Source: Granulosicoccaceae sp. 1_MG-2023
GTDB taxonomy: Bacteria > Pseudomonadota > Gammaproteobacteria > Granulosicoccales > Granulosicoccaceae
Direction of reading: 5' to 3'
Assembly (NCBI GenBank): GCA_030546905.1
Contig: JAUOPI010000021.1
Location: 1 to 64,000, forward strand
Length of the DNA stretch: 64,000 nucleotides
Shown: positions 10,177 to 18,226 of the stretch, one piece after another
How the letters are laid out: the number at the start of each line of letters is the position of its first letter
How positions within the stretch are numbered: the first letter of the stretch is position 1
Translations under genes and position numbers: made by a program
Notes under the pieces: generated by a model
What the model was told of the DNA's origin: nothing
The model's database searches: none
Seen by the model: only the letters and a program-made list of their open reading frames with translations

Positions 10177-10245
10177 TTCACAAAACCGCGGTGCATAAGC
10201 CACCGCGCCGGTAAACCCATACCCGCAATATAGTGTCCAAGGCAG
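10177..10245 (+). promoter_or_regulatory. Conserved upstream blocks of small-family gene A
   Basis: TTCACAAAACCGCGGTGC starts at 10177 and nearly matches TTCACAAAGCCGCGGTGC before gene B. GCGGTG at 10188 can pair with CACCGC at 10201. A second block, TATAGTGTCCAAGG, begins at 10229, exactly 52 bases after the first, as in gene B. The role (promoter, operator or leader RNA) is not known. Confidence 0.5.
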
Positions 10246-10323
10246 CGGCAGATCGCTTCCGGAACTTAACGCATCGGGCCGGCAACTTCGGGCCAGTAAC
10301 TTCAGACAGGCAGGAGAAAGACC

Positions 10324-10572
10324 ATGGCAGATAAATCAGGTGGCGACATCATGCAAAGCAACGCCGGCGTACAGGGTAACGCCAGTGACCAGGATCTCAA
10401 CGCGGTCGGCGTCGGCGGGGTAGGCGCGGTGGATGGTTTCGGTGGCAGCTCAGCGGCCATGGGACTGGCCGGGCAGTACATCAACCAGGCGCAGAATCAG
10501 GCCAATATGGCGGTCAGCGGTAACGGTGGCAATGACAACATCAATGCCAACACCACTATCAATATTGCCTGA
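10324..10572 (+). CDS. Small Gly/Asn/Gln-rich family protein, copy A
   Basis: This 82-residue protein is one of five paralogues in the window and belongs to no family I recognise. It begins MADKSGGDIMQ and has a Gly/Ala/Val-rich centre with GAVD and a GG pair. The tail is Gln/Asn-rich (NQAQNQANMA) and ends in a DNINANTTINI segment. There is one Lys and no Cys, Pro, Trp, Arg, Glu or His. No signal peptide is visible. It is 74/82 identical to copy B. AGGAG precedes the ATG and a strong terminator follows, so it is its own transcription unit. Composition resembles amyloid-forming or matrix proteins, but function is open. Confidence 0.85.
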   Translation: MADKSGGDIMQSNAGVQGNASDQDLNAVGVGGVGAVDGFGGSSAAMGLAGQYINQAQNQANMAVSGNGGNDNINANTTINIA

Positions 10573-10613
10573 AAGCGGCTTTGACCGATTGATTTAAAAA
10601 CAAGTTAGCACCC

Positions 10614-10644
10614 CCCGGCACAAGGATCGTGCCGGGCTTTTTTT
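10614..10644 (+). terminator. Intrinsic terminator of copy A
   Basis: CCCGGCAC and GTGCCGGG form an 8-bp stem with a 7-nt loop, followed by CTTTTTTT. Confidence 0.9.
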
Positions 10645-10655
10645 GTGCGCGCGGA

Positions 10656-10979
10656 TTAATTGTCGTCCGGCATCACCAGCAGTTCGGCCACTTCGATGGT
10701 GCCGCCGATACTCAGAAAGGGACAGGCTTTGGCCACGGCCAGGGCGGCCGCCATGGATTCGGTCTCGATAATCGTATAACCCGTCATTAATGTGCTGCTG
10801 CGGTTGGACACCGTGCCGTCGGATTCGATGGTGTGCACATCGTGCAGCGGATTGGCCGGGCTGACCGCCGCGTCGCCGAGCCCGTCCAGCCACTCTGCGT
10901 AGGCCTTCATGCGTTGTTCTCCCTCGTCGGGCGTGGCCGGCGGATTCCCGCCGAAATAGCTGATCATATAACGTGACAT
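10656..10979 (-). CDS. YCII-related (DGPF) domain protein
   Basis: The 107-residue product fits the YCII/DGPF small-domain family, a ferredoxin-like fold. It starts with MSRYMISYFGG and ends with the typical GGTIEVAELL strand. A central GYTIIETESMAAALAVAKACPFL segment matches the family helix-strand pattern. Members have been linked to sigma-factor neighbourhoods and dehalogenase-like folds, but no reaction can be assigned here. It sits on the opposite strand between copies A and B of the small family, facing copy A tail to tail. Confidence 0.8.
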   Translation of the reverse strand: MSRYMISYFGGNPPATPDEGEQRMKAYAEWLDGLGDAAVSPANPLHDVHTIESDGTVSNRSSTLMTGYTIIETESMAAALAVAKACPFLSIGGTIEVAELLVMPDDN

Positions 10980-11117
10980 AGTCGCTCCGGGTTGCGGTGG
11001 TGCGCTGAGCGCCGGGGCGCGGCAGCGCTGATAAAGGCGGCGATTTTAGCATTTTGCCGCGGACAATCCGGATTCCCCTGTCGCAAGCGGCCGGTGTCTG
11101 CGTCCCGACGTGCCTAT

Positions 11118-11200
11118 TTCACAAAGCCGCGGTGCCTGCGCCGCAGCCGGGCCGGATTGGCTGTTGCACTATAAGCATCAAGGGAGGCGGACGCATCCCT
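11118..11200 (+). promoter_or_regulatory. Conserved upstream blocks of small-family gene B
   Basis: TTCACAAAGCCGCGGTGC begins at 11118 and sits inside GTGCCTATTTCAC, a GTG-N7-CAC arrangement also seen before copy E. A second block, TATAAGCATCAAGG, begins at 11170, 52 bases later, the same spacing as in gene A. The ATG is 122 bases from the first block. Confidence 0.5.
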
Positions 11201-11239
11201 GACACAACATCACTTTTACTTAAGACAGAGGGCAGGACC

Positions 11240-11488
11240 ATGGCAGATAAATCAGGTGGCGATATCATGCAGGGCAACACAGGTGTTCAGGGTAACGCCG
11301 GTGCTCAGGATCTCAACGCAGTCGGCGTCGGCGGTGTTGGTGCCGTAGACGGACTCGGTGGCAGTTCATCGGCTATGGGATTGGCTGATCAGTACATCAG
11401 TCAGGCCCAGAATCAGGCCAATATGGCGGTCAGTGGTAACGGCGGGAACGACAATATCAACGCCAACACCACTATCAATATTGCCTGA
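11240..11488 (+). CDS. Small Gly/Asn/Gln-rich family protein, copy B
   Basis: This 82-residue paralogue differs from copy A at eight positions (12, 14, 21, 22, 39, 44, 50, 54) and is identical over the last 28 residues, which points to a recent local duplication. The first 30 bases of the coding region are almost the same in A, B and D. I take the ATG at 11240, after AGGGCAGGACC, because the family N-terminus (MADKSGGD) begins there; the open frame extends further upstream without resemblance. A GC-rich hairpin (GCCGGC/GCCGGC, 11517-11533) follows but without a T run. Function unknown. Confidence 0.85.
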   Translation: MADKSGGDIMQGNTGVQGNAGAQDLNAVGVGGVGAVDGLGGSSSAMGLADQYISQAQNQANMAVSGNGGNDNINANTTINIA

Positions 11489-11545
11489 AGCGCCGCACGG
11501 CGGCAGCGATGCGATGGCCGGCAGGATGCCGGCTGTCGGTATTGT

Positions 11546-12451
11546 TCAGAGCAGATAGCTCAGAATCAGCATCAGGCTCAGGCCGGATAAGAGTGTCTGC
11601 AAGGTGATGATGCCGGCCATCAGCTCGGCATCGCCGTTGAGCTGACGGGTCAGCACATAAGCGGTGGGCGCGGTCGGCAGGGAGAAGAACAGCACCAGCA
11701 GCGCCCCTTCCATGGGCGGCAAATGCAGCAGTTGCATGCTGCACCAGGCCACCAGCGGGGCGATCAGTAAACGACTCAGACTATTGCCCAGCAGGCCGTG
11801 CAGATGGCCGCGCAGCAGTTCCGGCTTGAGCGCTGCACCGACCGTCAGCAGGCCCAGCGGCAGACTGGTATTGGCGAGAAAGTCCACCAGCCGTTCCGAA
11901 CCCCAGTGCAGTTCCAGGCCACTCACATTAAACAGTGCGCCGAGCGCGCAGGCCAGAATCAGCGGGTTTTTCAGAATCGGCATCAGACGCGCCCGCCAGC
12001 CGGTGCTTTGCCCGCCGGAAAACGCCAGCACCGACAGCACATTAACCACCGGCACCAATGCGGCCAGAAACACCGCCGCCATCATCAGTCCCTGATCGCC
12101 GAACAGGGCGGCTGTTGCGGACAGGCCCAGATAGGTGTTGAAGCGCAGCACGCCTTGCACATAGACGCCGTAACGGCCGGCCGGCCAGTGCCGCAGGCGG
12201 CGCGCGGCGGCCAGTCCCAGCGAGCAAATCCCCAGCGTCAGTAACACTGCAAGCAAGACCCGCAACAGGGCCGGATCATTCAGGGGCGCGCCGGCCAGAC
12301 TGCGAAACAACAGCGCAGGGAACAGCACAAAGTAATTCAGCCGCTCGGCACCGGGCCAGAAAGCATCGCCGGGAAATCCGCTGCGGCGCATAAGGTAACC
12401 GGCGATGATCAGAACAAACAGCGGCCAGAGGGCCTGAATGACGGTGAGCAT
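11546..12451 (-). CDS. AEC-family transporter (auxin efflux carrier type)
   Basis: The product of ~301 residues is almost wholly hydrophobic with about ten predicted membrane helices. It begins MLTVIQALWPLFVLIIAGYL, the usual start of bacterial AEC carriers (malonate or organic-acid permeases). The conserved mid-region NPLILACALGALFNVSG and the C-terminal LPTAPTAYVL motif support the family. I prefer the ATG at 12451; a GTG at 12502 would add 17 residues, and neither has a strong ribosome binding site. Substrate is unknown. No neighbour gives a pathway. Confidence 0.8.
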   Translation of the reverse strand: MLTVIQALWPLFVLIIAGYLMRRSGFPGDAFWPGAERLNYFVLFPALLFRSLAGAPLNDPALLRVLLAVLLTLGICSLGLAAARRLRHWPAGRYGVYVQGVLRFNTYLGLSATAALFGDQGLMMAAVFLAALVPVVNVLSVLAFSGGQSTGWRARLMPILKNPLILACALGALFNVSGLELHWGSERLVDFLANTSLPLGLLTVGAALKPELLRGHLHGLLGNSLSRLLIAPLVAWCSMQLLHLPPMEGALLVLFFSLPTAPTAYVLTRQLNGDAELMAGIITLQTLLSGLSLMLILSYLL

Positions 12452-12539
12452 GGTAAAGCGCGAGAGCCTGAGCAATAAGAAAGCCCACAAGCCTGTCACC
12501 ACCGGGCAAATTGCGCAAGTCTGGCGCTAAGGGGGCGCT

Positions 12540-12995
12540 TCAGCCGGTTTCGCCGCAGTAAATGGTCGGCCAGGTGCGGGTGCGGAAATTGTCGATTAGT
12601 GCTGCCGGGAAAAAGCGGATCTGTTCAAGCTCATTCAAGGGTTGCCAGATCAGCCCGGTCTGGCAGCGGTCCGGTTGAGTCGGGGCAAGCCTGACGCCCC
12701 CGGGCAGGGCCGAGCCGATATACAACTCCACCTGATGCAGACCCGCCGGCATCAGGCCTTCGGGATGGCGGTCGGCCATCACCTCACGGACAAACAACAC
12801 ATCGCCGAAGGGCAGGGCATGGCCGCATTCTTCGATCGTCTCACGGGCAAACGCCTCTTCCAGCGTCTCGCCATGTTGCACGCCACCGCCGGGGATGATG
12901 TACCACTCGCGACCTTCTGATTCGTAGCGCGCCAGAAGCAGCCGCTCGTCTTCGATAACGACGGCCCGGACTGCAAGGCGGGGAGAGGCTGTCAT
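12540..12995 (-). CDS. Nudix hydrolase
   Basis: The 151-residue product is a Nudix-fold pyrophosphohydrolase. The Nudix box runs from PGGGVQHGE to EAFARETIEECGH (about residues 37-60) and contains the metal-binding REx2EE core. Substrate is a nucleoside diphosphate linked to some group, not determinable from sequence. The ATG at 12995 is chosen because AAGGA lies seven bases upstream and the beta strand RLAVRAVVIED begins right after. The longer frame upstream lacks homology. Confidence 0.88.
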   Translation of the reverse strand: MTASPRLAVRAVVIEDERLLLARYESEGREWYIIPGGGVQHGETLEEAFARETIEECGHALPFGDVLFVREVMADRHPEGLMPAGLHQVELYIGSALPGGVRLAPTQPDRCQTGLIWQPLNELEQIRFFPAALIDNFRTRTWPTIYCGETG

Positions 12996-13223
12996 GGCAA
13001 TTCCTTGGGTTGGGACAGGGCGCTGCACATGTGCGCCGTTCTTGAGCTTCCTAAAGTACCTGCGTGACTTTGTACGCGCACTAAGCCTTTCGTGCAATTG
13101 CGCTGCGGCTTGTTTGTCAGAGGCTTGGCCGCGCCTGTGTGCGGGTCGTCAGTTTCACGTCACGGCGCTGGCGGTGGCAGCGCCGTGCGCGGAGGATGGG
13201 GCGGGTTGTAACGGAGTTGAGTG

Positions 13224-15665
13224 ATGCCTGTGTTAAGCCGATTGATGTTGTGTTGCCTGTTGAGCCTGCCGACCGGCGTATTCGCCGCATCCGCTTGGCA
13301 AACCCTCGGTCAACTGGATACACCCCGCGCCGAAGCGCCGATGGTCAGCTATCAGGACAGCTTCTATATTTTCAATGGTTTTACCATCGGCATCCGTATC
13401 GTCGCCAATGTCGGCAAGTACACGCCGGCGACAAACCGCTGGGAAATTATCAGTCAGACCTCCACCTCGGCAAGCCGGCCCAATGCGGTAACGCACAACG
13501 GTATCGTGCTGGTCGGTGACAGTGTCTGGCTGATCGGCGGGCGCATCGGCACGCATCCGGGCCGGGTCAGCGATCAGGTCTGGATTTTTCATATTCCCAC
13601 ACGCAGCTGGACGCGCGGGCCGGATCTGCCCAAGCCTTTTGCCGGTGGCGGCGCGGCACTGCTGGACGGCAGGATTCATGTGGTCGGCGGGCTTGATGTC
13701 AGCGCCCTGTGTGATGTGAATCATCACTTTGTCCTGGATACGGCGCAGCCGGACCGGGGCTGGCAGGACATCACCGCGCGCTCACCTTTGCCGGAGCCGC
13801 GTAATCACTTCGGCACAGTCAGTATCGGTAACAAACTCTATGTGCTCGGCGGCCAGTTCGGTCATGAGCACGGCGGCCTTAAATGTACAAGCCTGGCACA
13901 GGGCGCGAAAATCGTCACGGACGTGCATGTGTATGACGCGGACACGGACCGCTGGCAGCGTCTGGCCGATCTGCCGCGCCGCCGTTCCCATACCGAACCG
14001 TCTTCTTTTGTGCATAACGGCTTGATCTATATCGTCGGTGGTACCCGGCTGGTCGGGGAAAGCGTCATCCGCTATGACCCGGCTGCCAATCGCTGGACAC
14101 AGCTTGATGGCTTACAGCTGCCGTACAAAATCGTCGCCCCGGCGGCGCGTATCCATCAGGGCAAGCTGTATGTGCTGGGCGGCGGCCTGGGGCTGGTGAC
14201 CTCGACCATGAGTGATATCCGGGTGCTGGATCTGCCCGACACGGCGGTTTATCAGGACAGCAGCGACAGTGACGGGCAAAACGACGGCACGGAAACCGGC
14301 ACCGGTACCACGCCGGAGCCGGACGGTCAGGATACAACGCCGTCACCGGAGCCGGATGCCGTGCTGCGGATTAACGCCGGCGGCGAGGCGCTCACCGATA
14401 GTCAGGGTAATGTCTGGCAGGCGGATACAAAAAGCCGTCCCAGTGCCTATTTCAGTGGTCGCGGGTTCACCTACCAGCGTGCCGTCACGGTGACAAAAAA
14501 TGCCACGGTGCCGGCCTATGTGCCGTCCGCCGTATTCACCAGTGAGCGCTGGTCGGCAGATAACAACAATGGCCAGAACTGGGCGTTTCCGCTTGCTCCC
14601 GGGGCTTACACCGTACGCTTGTATTTTGCCGAAATTTACCCCGGTGCCTTCCGCCGCGGCGCGCGGGTGTTTGATGTGTATCTCGAAGACACGCTGCAGG
14701 AACCGCAGTTTGATGTCTTTGCCTCAGTCGGAGCCAATACCGCTGGCATGCTGAGCTTTCAGGTCGACAGTGACAGCACGCTGAATCTACAACTCTGGCC
14801 ACGTATACAGAATCCGGCAATCAAAGCCATCGAGATTCTGCCCTGTACCGACGGCTGCACCGGTGACACGGTGCAGAACCGCGCCCCGTCGGTTTCGGCC
14901 GGTGCCGATAAGGTCATTGTCCTGGGTGAAAGCCTGACATTGCAGGGGGCTGTGTCGGATGACGGTTTGCCGTCCGGCCAGCTCAGCTATCTGTGGAGCC
15001 GGATCAGCGGCCCGGGGACAGTGACCTTCAGCGAAACCGGCGATTTAGCTCCGGGCCTGAGTTTCAGCGCGGCCGGCAGCTACACATTGCAACTGCGGGC
15101 CGGCGACGGTGAATTGTTTGGCGAAGATACCGTGAATGTGACGGTCAGTGCCGGCGCTGTAGCTTCGACCGATGGCCTGGTGACCCGCGACGGCGCTGTC
15201 GCCTTCGAGGCCGAAGACTTCAGCGCGAGCGGCAGTACCGCGACCCATCAATGGGTGCGCTCGGCCTCTGCTGCGGCCGGTGGTCAGGCTTTTATGGTCA
15301 CAACCCCGGACAAGGGCACGCTCAAAACGGGTGGCAGCGGTTCACCGACGCTGTCTTACCGGATCTTTTTCAATCAGCCAGGCTTGTATTATGTCTGGCT
15401 GCGCGGCTACGGTGATGCCGACAGCAGCGGCGAGGGTAAGAGCGACAGCCTGCATGCGGGATTGAACGGCGCGGTTGCCGCCAGTGCCGACAAGATCGAA
15501 GGCTTTCCGCCCGGCTGGCACTGGAGTAACCAGACCCGCGACGGCGTGCGCGCCAGTGTGACGGTGCCGGCGGCCGGCGAGCAGGCGTTCACGCTTTTTA
15601 TGCGCGAAGACGGCCTGAAGGTCGATACCATCGTGCTGACCAAAGACCCGGCCTGGCAGCCTTGA
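13224..15665 (+). CDS. Secreted Kelch-malectin-PKD-CBM modular protein
   Basis: The 813-residue product is modular and exported. A signal peptide covers residues 1-22 (cleavage after VFAA). Kelch repeats follow to ~340, seen as recurring GG-x-IYVVGG/LYVLGG strands with conserved W and R. A Ser/Asp/Thr/Pro linker occupies ~345-378, then a malectin-like domain (~379-542, start VLRINAGGEALTD), a PKD domain (~550-647, NRAPSVSAGADKVIVLG) and a C-terminal carbohydrate-binding-like domain (~658-812, FEAEDF...YYVWLRGYGDAD). The likely role is binding of glycans outside the cell or at the surface; no catalytic domain is apparent. ATG 13224 has GGAG seven bases before it; the GTG directly upstream is the alternative. 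It stands alone, convergent with the hydrolase gene. Confidence 0.85.
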   Translation: MPVLSRLMLCCLLSLPTGVFAASAWQTLGQLDTPRAEAPMVSYQDSFYIFNGFTIGIRIVANVGKYTPATNRWEIISQTSTSASRPNAVTHNGIVLVGDSVWLIGGRIGTHPGRVSDQVWIFHIPTRSWTRGPDLPKPFAGGGAALLDGRIHVVGGLDVSALCDVNHHFVLDTAQPDRGWQDITARSPLPEPRNHFGTVSIGNKLYVLGGQFGHEHGGLKCTSLAQGAKIVTDVHVYDADTDRWQRLADLPRRRSHTEPSSFVHNGLIYIVGGTRLVGESVIRYDPAANRWTQLDGLQLPYKIVAPAARIHQGKLYVLGGGLGLVTSTMSDIRVLDLPDTAVYQDSSDSDGQNDGTETGTGTTPEPDGQDTTPSPEPDAVLRINAGGEALTDSQGNVWQADTKSRPSAYFSGRGFTYQRAVTVTKNATVPAYVPSAVFTSERWSADNNNGQNWAFPLAPGAYTVRLYFAEIYPGAFRRGARVFDVYLEDTLQEPQFDVFASVGANTAGMLSFQVDSDSTLNLQLWPRIQNPAIKAIEILPCTDGCTGDTVQNRAPSVSAGADKVIVLGESLTLQGAVSDDGLPSGQLSYLWSRISGPGTVTFSETGDLAPGLSFSAAGSYTLQLRAGDGELFGEDTVNVTVSAGAVASTDGLVTRDGAVAFEAEDFSASGSTATHQWVRSASAAAGGQAFMVTTPDKGTLKTGGSGSPTLSYRIFFNQPGLYYVWLRGYGDADSSGEGKSDSLHAGLNGAVAASADKIEGFPPGWHWSNQTRDGVRASVTVPAAGEQAFTLFMREDGLKVDTIVLTKDPAWQP

Positions 15666-15687
15666 GGCCGGGCTTGGTGTCGCGCTT

Positions 15688-16353
15688 TCAGCCGGCGGCG
15701 GCATCGATACCGGCAAGCACCGCAGCGGTGTCTGCCAGAGTGCCGAAAATACCGTCTTCAACGGTCACCATATGCAGCGCGGCCTGATGGGCGTATTCGT
15801 CACCACTGGCGCAGGCGTCAGTGATGGTCAGACATTGGAAGTTGCGGTCACAGGCCTCTCTTAGGGTGGACTGAACACAGACATCGGTGGTGCAGCCGCT
15901 GAGCAACAGATGCGTAATGCCGCGGGCGTGCAGGACATGTTCAAGGTCCGTATAGGTAAAAGCGCCGCAGCAGGTTTTGTCGATAATGATGTCTTGCGGC
16001 TGCACGTCCAGTTCGGCGACCAGTTCAAAACCGCGGGTGCCGCGCAGAAAGACATCCGTCCCTTCCAGACCGGCGCGCCGCCGGCGCCATTTTTCGTAGT
16101 CTGTCATATCGGCCATATCGGCGCGGTAGCCCTGGCGGGTGTAGATCACGCTAATCCCGGCGGCACGGCAGGCGCGGACCAGCGCGGTCACATTCGGCAG
16201 GATCGTCCGCAGCTCTGCCGGGTCATAGCCTTTGCGCGCAAAATAGCCGTCCGGTGAGAGAAAATCGTGTTGCAGATCAATGACGATCAGCGCGGTGGTG
16301 TCGGGCTTGAGGTTTCCGTCATAGGGAAAATCAAACGGGCGGGCCTGAATCAT
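15688..16353 (-). CDS. Isochorismatase-family cysteine hydrolase
   Basis: The 221-residue product has the catalytic triad of this family: Asp in VIDLQHDFL (~26), Lys in IIDKTCCGAF (~125) and Cys in LSGCTTDVCV. The loop YTRQGYRADMADM resembles biuret and ureidoacrylate amidohydrolases more than true isochorismatases. An amidohydrolase acting on a small ureido or amide compound is therefore the best guess. A glutamine/proline-rich N-terminus (ARPFDFPYDG) is typical of that subgroup. No partner genes for pyrimidine or urea breakdown lie nearby. Confidence 0.85.
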   Translation of the reverse strand: MIQARPFDFPYDGNLKPDTTALIVIDLQHDFLSPDGYFARKGYDPAELRTILPNVTALVRACRAAGISVIYTRQGYRADMADMTDYEKWRRRRAGLEGTDVFLRGTRGFELVAELDVQPQDIIIDKTCCGAFTYTDLEHVLHARGITHLLLSGCTTDVCVQSTLREACDRNFQCLTITDACASGDEYAHQAALHMVTVEDGIFGTLADTAAVLAGIDAAAG

Positions 16354-16488
16354 GGTGGGCTCCTTGGTAAAGCAATTTACAACTGTGGCGGGCCGGAGGG
16401 CCTGTAGCGCCGCATCGCTTCAGATGGCAGCGTGGTCTGACGTTAACAGCGCCGCCTCGTCAGTGCCAGTGCCGGTGGCGGGGCCGGC

Positions 16489-17247
16489 TCAGGCCGGACG
16501 CGGGAAGCGGCCGTCGTGAAAGAAGCTTTCCGCTTTAAATGACAGCACCTTTGCCGGTACGCCCATATAGGCGAAGACCACGCCGGCGCCGGTGGTCTCG
16601 CATTGCCATTCCGTTTTGCCGGTAACCTTGCGCGAGGCCAGTGCCGCCGGCGTAAAAAGCGCCACATTGATCCCGCCCTGCGGGTCGCGCGCGGAACAGA
16701 ACTCAAAGGCTTCGATGCCAAAGCCGCGCATGGCCGCGCCCAGTTGCTGTGTTGCGGTGTACTCCGACGGATGCGTGAGTGTGTCGTGGAAGGCGCTGAA
16801 AGGCGGGTTTTGCAGGCGTAGTCCCCGGCTGGTCTTGTAGCGGGCCTGAAAGGCGCTGTGCCGGGAGCGCAGCGGTGCAGCAGGCGGCTCATGCATATCA
16901 AACCACAGAACCAGACGGTAGTAAGCCGATTCGGCCAGACAGGTGTCGAGGGAACGGGCACCGTAGAACAGGCTGGCTTCTGTGGGGCTGCCGAAGCGTG
17001 ATCCGTATTGCAGGGGCGGGTAGCGCCAGGGGGTGGCGAGCAGATAATCCAGCCCGCGGACGGCCTCAGGCAAGGGCGGTTTGGATTTTTCTTCGAGCAG
17101 CTCTTCAAGGCGTGATTGTTCCGCCAGATTGTCGCACAGCTGGCGGGTGGCAACCTGTTCCTGGCTCTCGGTGAGACGGTGCAGGGAGCCGTTCAGTGGC
17201 GTGACCGGGATGTCACCGTCCAGGGCCGCCCAGATTGTACTGTGCAT
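16489..17247 (-). CDS. RES-domain toxin
   Basis: The 252-residue product carries a RES domain in its central and C-terminal part. Signature residues are visible: Arg and Ser in YGSRFGSPTEASLFYGA, the conserved Glu in CLAESAYYRL, and the Ser-containing CSARDPQGGINVALF. Related toxins act on NAD+ (phosphorolysis or ADP-ribosylation) and arrest growth. The ~85 N-terminal residues precede the domain and are less conserved. The gene starts 3 bp after the stop of the antitoxin gene with no clear binding site of its own, which suggests translational coupling. Which of the RES chemistries it uses cannot be read from the sequence. Confidence 0.88.
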   Translation of the reverse strand: MHSTIWAALDGDIPVTPLNGSLHRLTESQEQVATRQLCDNLAEQSRLEELLEEKSKPPLPEAVRGLDYLLATPWRYPPLQYGSRFGSPTEASLFYGARSLDTCLAESAYYRLVLWFDMHEPPAAPLRSRHSAFQARYKTSRGLRLQNPPFSAFHDTLTHPSEYTATQQLGAAMRGFGIEAFEFCSARDPQGGINVALFTPAALASRKVTGKTEWQCETTGAGVVFAYMGVPAKVLSFKAESFFHDGRFPRPA

Positions 17248-17250
17248 CGG

Positions 17251-17610
17251 TCAGAGTTTGCCGCGGATTGCATCGAGGTAAGTCATGACCCGTGACAGGC
17301 CGGGGATGGTTTTGATCTGTTCGGCCGGGACGCCGCCGGTGCCCTGATTGGCCGTGTGCATCCAGTGCCGGATGTTGTCGCGGTCGCCGTCCATCAGGGC
17401 AAACAGGCTGCGGTAACAGCGGATCAGCATCAGCGCCAGCTCGCCTTCTTTGCTGTCCGGATCTATGCCCTTGCCCAGCGAGGAGCGGTGCCGGCCGATA
17501 ATCTCGCCCAGCTCATTACGGGTCAGGCCCAGATAGCTTGCGGCATTGAGTACCGCTTTGGCGATAAGGGTACGGTCATCCCCTAGCTTGTTCAGAGTCG
17601 TGCTGTTCAT
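17251..17610 (-). CDS. MbcA/ParS/Xre-type antitoxin
   Basis: The 119-residue product fits the DUF2384-type antitoxin partner of RES toxins. The N-terminal helix-turn-helix (AASYLGLTRNELGEIIGRHR) binds DNA. The C-terminal part (RCYRSLFALMDGDRDNIRHWM...) is the toxin-binding region, followed by a PAEQIKTIPGLSRVMTYLDAIRGKL tail that would insert into the toxin active site. It is first in the two-gene operon, as usual, and probably represses it through the palindrome just upstream of its start. Confidence 0.88.
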   Translation of the reverse strand: MNSTTLNKLGDDRTLIAKAVLNAASYLGLTRNELGEIIGRHRSSLGKGIDPDSKEGELALMLIRCYRSLFALMDGDRDNIRHWMHTANQGTGGVPAEQIKTIPGLSRVMTYLDAIRGKL

Positions 17611-17621
17611 AGGATTTATCC

Positions 17622-17663
17622 GTCGTATTTACGACAATATAGCACTAAATGTCGCATTAGCAA
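17622..17663 (-). promoter_or_regulatory. Toxin-antitoxin promoter and operator
   Basis: On the minus strand TTGCTA (17658-17663) and TATATT (17636-17641) are 16 bp apart and fit a sigma-70 promoter. Directly downstream lies the palindrome GTCGTA-TT-TACGAC (17622-17635), placed to block initiation when bound by the antitoxin. A second half-palindromic AATGTCGCATT sits in the spacer. Confidence 0.6.
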
Positions 17664-17683
17664 CGTTGGTGACGGTGGCGGGG

Positions 17684-17765
17684 GAATAGTTCACAAAAGC
17701 AGCGGTCACCGGCCGCAGTCGTGCGGGGCGGCCTGGCGCATGATGTGTCTCAAGGAAGGCGCAGG
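17684..17765 (+). promoter_or_regulatory. Conserved upstream blocks of small-family gene C
   Basis: GAATAGTTCACA (17684-17695) is identical to the block before copy E. The second block GCGCATGAT (CATGAT at 17739) follows 49 bases after TTCACA, the same spacing as in copy E. AGCGGTCACCGGCCGC can fold into a short hairpin. Confidence 0.5.
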
Positions 17766-17814
17766 GCTTTCCGGCAGGTTCAATCTGACTTAAACGACAC
17801 AGAGGACGACGACA

Positions 17815-18060
17815 ATGGCTGACAAATCAGGTGGCGATATCTATCAGGGCAACACGGGCATGCAGGGCAATATGTCTGCACAGAGTTTGAATTCCATTGC
17901 CGGGGCCGGCGCCGGTGCGGTGGATGCGTTCGGCGGGATGGCCGATGCCATGGGGATGGCAACACAGAATGTGGTGCAGAATCAGACCCAGGGCAATATC
18001 GCGGCCAGTGGCGCAGGCGGCAGCGATAATGTACAGGCCGACACCACTATCAACGCCTGA
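17815..18060 (+). CDS. Small Gly/Asn/Gln-rich family protein, copy C
   Basis: This 81-residue paralogue begins MADKSGGDIYQGNTGMQGN and belongs with copy E in a subgroup: both have AQSLNSI in place of QDLNAV/L, TQGN in place of NQAN, and one residue fewer. It keeps GAVD, the GG pair, SG-x-GG-x-DN and the C-terminal TTI. It is rich in Gly, Ala, Gln, Asn and Met and lacks Cys, Pro, Trp, Arg, Glu and His. A GAGGACGACGACA leader precedes the ATG. It is a single-gene unit between the toxin-antitoxin pair and the marR gene. Function unknown. Confidence 0.85.
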   Translation: MADKSGGDIYQGNTGMQGNMSAQSLNSIAGAGAGAVDAFGGMADAMGMATQNVVQNQTQGNIAASGAGGSDNVQADTTINA

Positions 18061-18080
18061 TCCCGCAGGCATTGTGCAGC

Positions 18081-18119
18081 AAGGACTCAGGCCTGTCATG
18101 GCGGCGGGCCTGAGTCCTT
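18081..18119 (+). terminator. Perfect 13-bp inverted repeat after copy C
   Basis: AAGGACTCAGGCC and GGCCTGAGTCCTT form a perfect 13-bp stem with a 13-nt loop, starting 20 bases after the stop codon. There is no T run, so it may stop transcription weakly, protect the 3' end or serve another purpose. Confidence 0.5.
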
Positions 18120-18191
18120 GGCCGTGCTTGCTGTTGTCCGCTGCCGCACGGCGTTTTGAAAACGGCTGCACAATCTGCGCGACGGTGATAA

Positions 18192-18208
18192 AGTAAGGCT
18201 ACCTTACT
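18192..18208 (+). promoter_or_regulatory. Probable MarR operator
   Basis: The perfect inverted repeat AGTAAGG-CTA-CCTTACT ends 18 bp before the start of the marR-type gene. It is the expected size and place for autoregulation of a MarR-transporter operon. Confidence 0.55.
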
Positions 18209-18226
18209 AAGTGGATCTGCTGTTTT

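Noticed and set aside
10302-10484. Antisense frame across small-family copy A
   Set aside because: It is Pro/Ala-rich reverse translation of the Gly-rich gene, without a binding site or conservation among the copies.
10324-11488. Copies A and B as a bacteriocin pair with double-glycine leaders
   Set aside because: A GG pair occurs at residues 6-7, too short for a processed leader, and there is no peptidase-transporter or immunity gene nearby.
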